Source: Coturnix japonica (lineage: Eukaryota > Chordata > Aves > Galliformes > Phasianidae). From it: 64,000 nucleotides of DNA. Shown here one piece after another: positions 58,701-64,000 of this stretch (positions within the stretch are counted from its first letter, which is position 1; each line of letters starts with the position of its first letter). The translations under genes were made by a program, and so were the position numbers. The DNA lies in the NCBI RefSeq assembly GCF_001577835.2, contig NC_029541.1:3529141-3593140 (forward strand). Reading direction: 5' to 3'. The notes below the pieces were generated by a model. That model was given only the letters and a program-made list of their open reading frames with translations, did no database searches and was not told where the DNA came from.

Positions 58701-58869
58701 GGTGATGTGCTGCGGGAGGGGGTACGACACCACCCGCGTCACCCGCGTCACCAAGTGTGAGTGCAAGTTCCACTGGTGCTGCGCTGTGCGCTGCAAGGAG
58801 TGCGAGGACACTGTGGATGTGCACACGTGTAAAGCTCCCAAAAGGGCTGAGTGGTTGGACCAGACCTGA
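49612..58869 (+). CDS. WNT2B: Wnt family member 2B precursor (five coding exons, 385 aa)
   Basis: The coding sequence joins 49612-49775, 56286-56506, 57551-57828, 58110-58374 and 58640-58869; the frame is continuous over 1158 nt. It encodes a secreted, lipid-modified ligand for Frizzled/LRP5/6 in canonical Wnt signalling. A hydrophobic signal segment, [12 protein letters not shown], lies at about residues 35-46, and the mature part begins near [17 protein letters not shown]. It has a sequon NCS at N111, the palmitoleoylation hairpin CHGVSGSC (233-240, acylated Ser probably 237), FDWGGCSDN, and the C-terminal cysteine domain ending KAEWLDQT-like [10 protein letters not shown]. About two dozen cysteines are conserved. 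Length is close to human WNT2B (391 aa). The sequence is nearer WNT2B than WNT2. In birds it acts in retinal margin, dorsal midline and forelimb initiation. The gene is intact. Confidence 0.97.
52430..52700. promoter_or_regulatory. Forkhead-site-rich intronic element
   Basis: Several FOX-type cores lie close together: ATAAACATG near 52441, GTAAACAAACG near 52457, GTAAATAACC near 52473 and TTGTTTATTGC near 52665. They sit in WNT2B intron 1. The enhancer reading is inferred. Confidence 0.35.
53580..53935. promoter_or_regulatory. Enhancer-like AT-rich cluster in WNT2B intron 1
   Basis: Three AT-rich unique patches carry homeodomain cores: TAACCCTAATTGTG and TTTCATTAGGG near 53587-53627, GAAATTATTCAAGTGAG (TTCAAGTG is an NKX2-type core) near 53748, and GAAATTAGG..TATTAATCACTCC near 53803-53826. 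No coding potential is seen. Confidence 0.35.
55597..55626. repeat. A/GA-rich low-complexity run
   Basis: A10 followed by GAAG/AAAAAG repeats. A very similar run occurs at 62453-62482; both are simple purine repeats. Confidence 0.9.
56286..56506 (+). CDS. WNT2B: WNT2B coding exon 2
   Basis: Completes W55 and encodes [18 protein letters not shown] to VMLR plus one base of S129. It contains the N-glycosylation site HHRWNCST. The acceptor is CTCCCTGCAG and the donor is GAA|GTAGGT (56507). Confidence 0.96.
56507..57550 (+). other. WNT2B: WNT2B intron 2 (1.0 kb)
   Basis: The intron runs from GTAGGT to GTGCCCGCAG. It is unique GC-rich sequence with a pyrimidine/C-rich 3' half (57420-57545). Nothing else is recognised. 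Confidence 0.85.
57551..57828 (+). CDS. WNT2B: WNT2B coding exon 3
   Basis: Encodes [20 protein letters not shown] to NNRCGRM (residues 129-221), with the [20 protein letters not shown] signature. The donor is ATG|GTGAGT, in phase 0. Confidence 0.97.
57829..58109 (+). other. WNT2B: WNT2B intron 3 (281 bp, half CR1)
   Basis: A very short intron; about 133 of its 281 bp are an antisense CR1 fragment. Only 56 bp of non-CR1 sequence remain before the acceptor, containing CCTGAT (possible branch site) and CCCCTTCCTGCAG. Confidence 0.9.
57921..58053 (-). mobile_element. CR1 LINE 3'-end fragment
   Basis: The antisense CR1 3' end runs from ACCATAGAATGGCCTGGGTT through CCCCCTGCTATGTGCAGGG to CCACATCCAGCCTGGCCTT. 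It is well preserved, so fairly young, and closely resembles the copy at 26862. It lies inside WNT2B intron 3. Confidence 0.93.
58110..58374 (+). CDS. WNT2B: WNT2B coding exon 4
   Basis: Encodes [20 protein letters not shown] to CVMDKSA plus one base of the next Gly (residues 222-309). It holds the acylated thumb hairpin CHGVSGSC. The donor is AG|GTACAC. Confidence 0.97.
58375..58639 (+). other. WNT2B: WNT2B intron 4 (265 bp)
   Basis: A short intron from GTACAC to CCCCTCCAG. No element is seen. Reading through from exon 4 would meet a stop at 58464. Confidence 0.9.
58640..58869 (+). CDS. WNT2B: WNT2B coding exon 5 (terminal)
   Basis: Encodes [20 protein letters not shown] to AEWLDQT and TGA (residues 310-385). 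It includes the Wnt finger-domain cysteines in [19 protein letters not shown] and [12 protein letters not shown]. Confidence 0.97.
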
Positions 58870-59770
58870 GGAGATGAGTGGCAGAGGGCAGAACCTGGCT
58901 GTAAACCCCCCCAACCCTGGACCTTTTCCATTTTTAAACACCTGTGCCCCCACACCCTGTGGGCCACTGCGTTCTGGGAGCTGTAGTACGACTGCATGGC
59001 TTTTATTTAATTGATTAACTCTGCAAAGCACTACGAAAGGACTACATTTCCCAGGAGGTGCTGCGGACCCTTCTATCTGCTCAGCAAAACAGATCCCTGT
59101 TCCCAGAAGGCACCAACCTCACTTCAACTGTGAAACTTCTGCTGCCTTCGTTCCCTTGGCAGAGGAGCAGTGCAACTGGCACAGACTGAGAGCACCGACC
59201 ATGGGGACGCAATGACGGAGCAATGCTGCCTCTTCCCAACTTTACATTGAAGTTTCACCAGCAAAAAACAAAAGCCAGCCCACTGTTTCTGAATAACAAA
59301 CTGTTGCAGACAGTGTTCTTGCTTTTACCTTTCTGCAAGGCCAGAGGAAAGGTGTTGCAAGGTCTTCAGAAAGCTCCATATCTCCGTGCTTCCTTTGAGC
59401 ATCCCTGGCACGCTGTCCCCACTGCACTACTGACACTCGCTGAGCAACTTCTGCACAGTCTTCTCCCTGCATGGTAGCAAAGATGACAAGCAGGGTTGGG
59501 AACTGTCAGCTGAAGCCTGAACGACTGCAAAAAGACGAAGGCTACAGATGAAGGTTGGCCGTAGAAGTTTGCAGACAGAGCGTTAGAGAAAAGCAAGATA
59601 AATGAGATCTGTGAACTTAACTGGTAGGTTCAGAAGTCGATGGATACAAAGAGCATCTCTCTCTCTGTAAGACTCACTTGTATGTTGTGTATACTGCTTA
59701 TTATTTTAAGTCAAAATTCATTATAAACCTATATCAGAAAATGATGTTCTTTGCTTTTTGAATTTCTGCA
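58870..59770 (+). other. WNT2B: WNT2B 3' UTR (end uncertain)
   Basis: There is no canonical AATAAA in the first 900 bp after the stop. The best candidate is the variant TATAAA in TTCATTATAAACC near 59723, followed by the T/G-rich ATGTTCTTTGCTTTTTG. An ATTAAA at about 60151 is an alternative. The true end could be farther right. Confidence 0.5.
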
Positions 59771-61779
59771 TGCCTAATTTTGTACTTCCAACCCCATGGG
59801 ATGTGGCTGCAGCGGTCCCTCCTGCCCCAGGTCCCAGCCATCCCCCTGCACTCACCCCCCATCACTCACAGCAGTGTCCCGATGTCCAAATCCAATGGGG
59901 AATCCTCCCAGCAGCACTGTGCTCCAGGATACCTGCTGGCAGAACAGGAGGCACCAGATCTGCTCACAGAGCATGAAGAGCCACCTATGAGCAAGGGCCA
60001 CAGGAGAGAAAAGCCCTTAGAGTACTGCTTTGATGGGAAGGGCTCAAAGACTTTACACAGCCCCCACAGGGGCAGCTGGGGGTACCTCACCCCAGGCAGG
60101 CTGTGAGGGGCAGAGATCCTGCAGGATGAGCACTGAGGTGACCCATGAGATATTAAACAGCTGTGAGGATCCCCCTGCCCAGCTGTGCTTCCTGCAGCAC
60201 CAACCCACCCAGCACCACCTCCCTTTGCAGTCCCACACCGACAGCACACGAGGGCCCCACTGTCTGCCCTTGGCACTGCAAAAGGACTGGGAGCAGAGGG
60301 TGTGGATGCAGCCCAACAGCTCAAGCCCACAAGGCAGGAGGTCCTTCTAGAGGGCTACACGAGGCTGCGTTCTCCTCTTGTTTATTAACAAGTGATTAGC
60401 AGAAGCATGAAAAGCACGATGCCCGGGAGCCAGCAGTGCTGGTTAACAGAACTAACCCCAGTGCTTGTACAGGAGGACGTCCCAGTGCAGGCTGAATGGA
60501 AATCAGAGTGCTGTGTGTCTTCTCACAGATGAGGCCTCCCGAAACTCCCCTTCAGTGCACTCATCTTCAGAAAGCAGATGTTTTCCATCTATAAAAGTTT
60601 ATGAAGGCTGCAGTCTTGTCAGGGAATACTCGGTTCCACTCACAAGCCCCTGTTAAGTAATCTGAAGTGTACGGGGAGCCTTTTATGGAAGATCATGTTC
60701 TAATTATTCCTCCAGTCAAAAGCATGGCCGAACTCACAAACAAGGAGCAGAATTAATTGCTAAATGAGCTTCTGAATTAATTACCTTCTCTGAAGAAGCT
60801 GGGCAGGATGCACAGGAGGAGGAGACATCCAAAACATGGGACCTGTACTAACACAAGGCATTCTCTCTACCAAGCCACGTGCAAGTGAGAGAGGGCCTTA
60901 GCCCAGGCAACACCATGATATTTCTGGATGGGTGCACTGAACAGATGGATCAGATGTTGACCTACAACAATCCAGAATGCATACACCACCCGGTTACACC
61001 CCAGCCCTAAAAACCCTTCTCACAGCTGTAGATGCCTTTGTTCACCATCACACTCTCCAGAAGGCAGTGCTCATGCACCTGTGCCAGTATGTTGAATGAG
61101 GGCTATCCCAACAGCCACGCTCCTATGACAGGTCCAAGATTCAGGGACAGATGTATCAGGGTGTTCTGACTAACATCTGCACAACCTGTCAAGGTCTGTG
61201 TGGGAGCCTTCCTATCCCTTCTTATTGAACACGGCTCACGAAGGGCTGCTCCAAATAGCAGCAGGGAATTACTGCTCTGAAATCACAGCTGGTGAGTCAG
61301 TATGGGAGAATGCAATAGTCACATATTCTGTCACACTGTTTTATAACTGATGATAGCCTATAGCCAGATTAGAAAAGAAATCAAGAGTTTGTTAAGAGAA
61401 GGATCCAAGCTGATGAGGCTATGATGCGATTGCACAATTCAAGGCATCCAGAGTAGAATAAAATGTCATTGACCAGAAATAACCAAAGCAAGAAGGTCCC
61501 CAATGGAGACATGTATTCATTTTCATGGAAGCACCCTTGCTGATGCAATGAATACGGGTGTGTTATCCAGCATTCCCCAATGATTAGACTCACCTAAGGG
61601 CCCACCAAAAAGCAAGACACAACAATGGAAGCTGGAAATAAAGAGGAAAATTCCAAGCTGATGATCAGCATCCCCGATCGCCATCCTCTTCCTGCAGTGC
61701 TTAGGGCTGGGACATGCAGAGCACGCCTCGGCTGGGAGGTGCAAGGAAGGGAGGAGGGAGTCCAAAACTGAAGCTGCCT

Positions 61780-61800
61780 TTCTCCCTGTCTTTATTGACA
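61780..61800 (-). terminator. Candidate - strand polyadenylation signal (ST7L?)
   Basis: Read on the - strand the sequence is TCAATAAAGACAGGG, a canonical hexamer in a typical setting. The conserved gene order predicts ST7L on this strand. No coding sequence confirms it. Confidence 0.25.
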
Positions 61801-62452
61801 CGTGGGTGAGTTCAGATCACAGCAGGCTGAACACAGAAGCCCGCTGCTACTGCTGCTGCCAGCGTGACCTGATGGTTAGGGGACATTTTTGAACCATAAG
61901 CAGAAGATCAGAACAGACAATCCAGCACTTATGCTGCCACACAGCCTTTAAGTGCAGAAAGAGAAGCAAGGAGTCTGCTTGTTCTTGTTAACAGCAAAGC
62001 ATGGGAATGTGGGTATTGCTGGGAGGCTGGCAGAATCTGAATCCCATCTGCGCTCGCTGCCCTTGCTACCAATACCATCCTCTGCTCAGAACACAGCACC
62101 AGCACACATCTGCTCTCTGCTTCCACAGCTGTTCCTGTTCTGAAATCTCAATGCAGTTCCATGTGGCTCCCAACCACACACCCCATATATTAGTAGTTTG
62201 GGAGGTGCATCTCCCCTCAGCCTGTCATCTCTGGGCAGGGGGGAAGGGCAGATTAATTTATGTCCGTAAGACCCCCATATGTACATCTCCTTTTCTCTCT
62301 GGGGGTTTGCTCTCATGTTTAACCTCCTCAGCCTGCTGGCACAGGAGGCCAATGATGCAGTTCAAAGAGAGGTACAGGCTCTTTGCTTTCCCCCTCCCCC
62401 TGGAATCTTCCCCTCTCACTTGTGGTCCTTGGGATTCACCCAATGCTTTTCA

Positions 62453-62482
62453 GAAAAAAAAAGAAGGAAAAAGAAAAAGAGG
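62453..62482. repeat. A/GA-rich low-complexity run
   Basis: A9 followed by GAAGGAAAAAGAAAAAGAGG, similar in build to the run at 55597-55626. Confidence 0.9.
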
Positions 62483-64000
62483 ACCTCAAGACAAGTATGC
62501 CTTTAATAAGCAGTGAGACAAATAAGCTCCAGTTATCCCAGCAGAATTACAACACCAGAGAACAATTTTCTGCATTCCTCTGAAGGCCTGAAGGAACCCA
62601 ATTGCCTGCTCTCAGCCTAAATAGGTACCAGACACCAAGTGCTCCATAAGCAAACAGAGCCCCCAAAGTGCAAAAATGAAATAAGTAAAAAGCTTCACGT
62701 TACATATAAACCAGCCGTTTGCACCTTGTTATTAATGATCTCGACTATGACCTTTAAACACTGCCTTGCTCAGAGTCATGGATCTACGCCTTGGCACCTT
62801 CACAACAATTCCAGGACAAGGAGGCAGGAAATAACCTGGCCTGGCCCACATCAGAACCATGGCATGGGAGAGCTGGAGTGCCCCAAGCCTCAGCTGTCAG
62901 CTCCTCCAATGCAGCAGCCTGGGCTAAGAGGTGAGCACCAACAGCATGAGCTTGTCAGCAGAGAGACAAATGGTGACTGTGGTTCATGACAGGGTGGAAC
63001 CGTGATGCACAACTGCAAGGGAGCTCATTACCTAGAGGCTAATTCTGACGTGGCTTATCAGCCCAAAGAAACTAGAGGTGCTTCACACTGCCCCTGTCAG
63101 CCAGAGGAGTTTCTAAGCCTGTGCTGTCACACAGCTGTTTAAGAGTTAATTATAAGCTAGAGGAAAGTTTCACCCCCGTAGAGCTGCTCAGCACAGTCAC
63201 TACCTCTGCAGGAGACAACTGCAACACAAATGTCTGCAGAGTGCTGGGCAAAAAATGTTCTGAGATTCTCAAAGACACCACGAGCAACAACAGCAGCAAA
63301 ACAAACTCAAATCCCTGCCAGCGTGAATCAAAGAGATGATAATTATTCACATATTAGCAGCATGTATATGAACAAATGTTGATTTTCAAGTTCCTTGTTT
63401 TCATTGGCTCTTCCAAATATAATGAAGACTTGAAAAGTCTACTACATGACTTAGAGCCTTAAAGAGGCTTCTGCCATTCCAGTGGCTGGGAGGCACTACT
63501 GTAAAGTGCATGTTTCAGGGTAATGGCAACAATCAATGCTTATCTGTCCCCAGTCATAATTGTCTTGTTACATATACATTATGCAACTTAATTGCACGTG
63601 GACTGATATGGTAGCACTGTGGTATGCATCAGGTGCTAAGCCCCTGCTCCAAGGTGGCAAAGGAATGTTGCTATAAAGCATGAACAGTCCTGCTAGGAAA
63701 TCATGCAGAGAGCTCCTCCTTCCTCAAGAATTACTGGCACTTCGAGGTAGACAGGAACATTTTCATTACATAGGCTGCTGCCAGCTATACTTTCAGCACA
63801 AGCCCATCCCCTTTCTGTTACTGTTATGTCAGGGGAGGACAGTGAAAGAAAGCAGCTCTTGGGATGATACATGGGAGGCACTGCTTCATTTATAACCTCA
63901 CACAAATGCTGGAAAATGTTCAACTTTAAAAAGCATTAGGTTGGTTACCTTATGGGCCCCTGTGGACCAAGACGTGAAATTACATGAACACAACATACCT

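Larger units (their letters stand above)
59771..64000. other. Downstream region, no exon found; ST7L expected beyond
   Basis: I found no exon on either strand. I looked on the - strand for the ST7/ST7L C-terminal sequences I remember and saw none. AATAAA on the - strand occurs at about 60380-60385 and 61794-61799 (TCAATAAAGACAGGG), either of which could end an ST7L transcript coming from the right. AT-rich unique patches lie at 60640-60790, 63040-63180 and 63530-63610. A purine-rich simple repeat lies at 62453-62482. Confidence 0.4.

Noticed and set aside
59771-64000. ST7L exons on the - strand
   Set aside because: Expected from synteny, but the ST7/ST7L C-terminal sequences I know were not found in the reverse frames, so no exon is annotated.
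1-64000. Endogenous retrovirus or LTR elements, tRNA or rRNA genes, CRISPR arrays
   Set aside because: None seen by eye; the only interspersed repeats I could identify are CR1 LINE fragments.

Overview
The window looks like avian nuclear DNA, most likely chicken or a close galliform. It carries several 3'-end fragments of the bird LINE CR1, two vertebrate multi-exon genes with strict GT-AG introns, and compact introns with CpG-rich promoters as on bird microchromosomes. No bacterial, phage, CRISPR or viral element is visible. Both genes lie on the + strand in the order CTTNBP2NL then WNT2B, matching the conserved vertebrate block KCND3 - CTTNBP2NL - WNT2B - ST7L (human 1p13.2). The species call is inference; the gene calls come from the translated exons.

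Layout. 1-19.0 kb is non-coding, upstream of CTTNBP2NL. It holds AT-rich, homeodomain-site-dense stretches that look like conserved enhancers, one CR1 relic and a few simple repeats. 19.06-19.8 kb is the CTTNBP2NL promoter, with paired GATA sites, two CTCF-like motifs, four CCAAT boxes, a GC box and a CpG island. CTTNBP2NL follows: four coding exons (20914-21012, 25953-26183, 27959-28066, 28804-30285) encode 639 aa, and a 2.5-kb 3' UTR ends at AATAAA 32823. Intron 1 contains a cluster of tandem repeats, including a 13-copy 16-bp minisatellite.

33-49 kb is the intergenic region. It opens with two strong CTCF-like motifs in divergent orientation at 33.2 kb. It also holds TCF/LEF-bearing enhancer-like DNA at 34.5-34.7 kb, two degenerate minisatellites (36.7 and 39.1 kb), an orphan CpG island at 42.0-42.6 kb and a smaller CpG-rich block at 46.5-46.75 kb.

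48.75-50.1 kb is the WNT2B CpG island and first exon. WNT2B coding exons are 49612-49775, 56286-56506, 57551-57828, 58110-58374 and 58640-58869, giving a complete 385-aa Wnt ligand with signal peptide, N-glycosylation site and the acylated CHGVSGSC hairpin. The 6.5-kb intron 1 holds several enhancer-like stretches. From about 59.8 kb to the end I find no exon. Synteny predicts ST7L converging from the right on the - strand, and two reverse-strand AATAAA signals could mark its 3' end.

The two proteins are not known to act in one pathway. CTTNBP2NL is a STRIPAK/actin-associated coiled-coil protein and WNT2B is a secreted morphogen. The arrangement of CTCF-like motifs suggests that CTTNBP2NL is looped off from WNT2B regulation. 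I found nothing that amounts to a new biological system; the best leads are regulatory.
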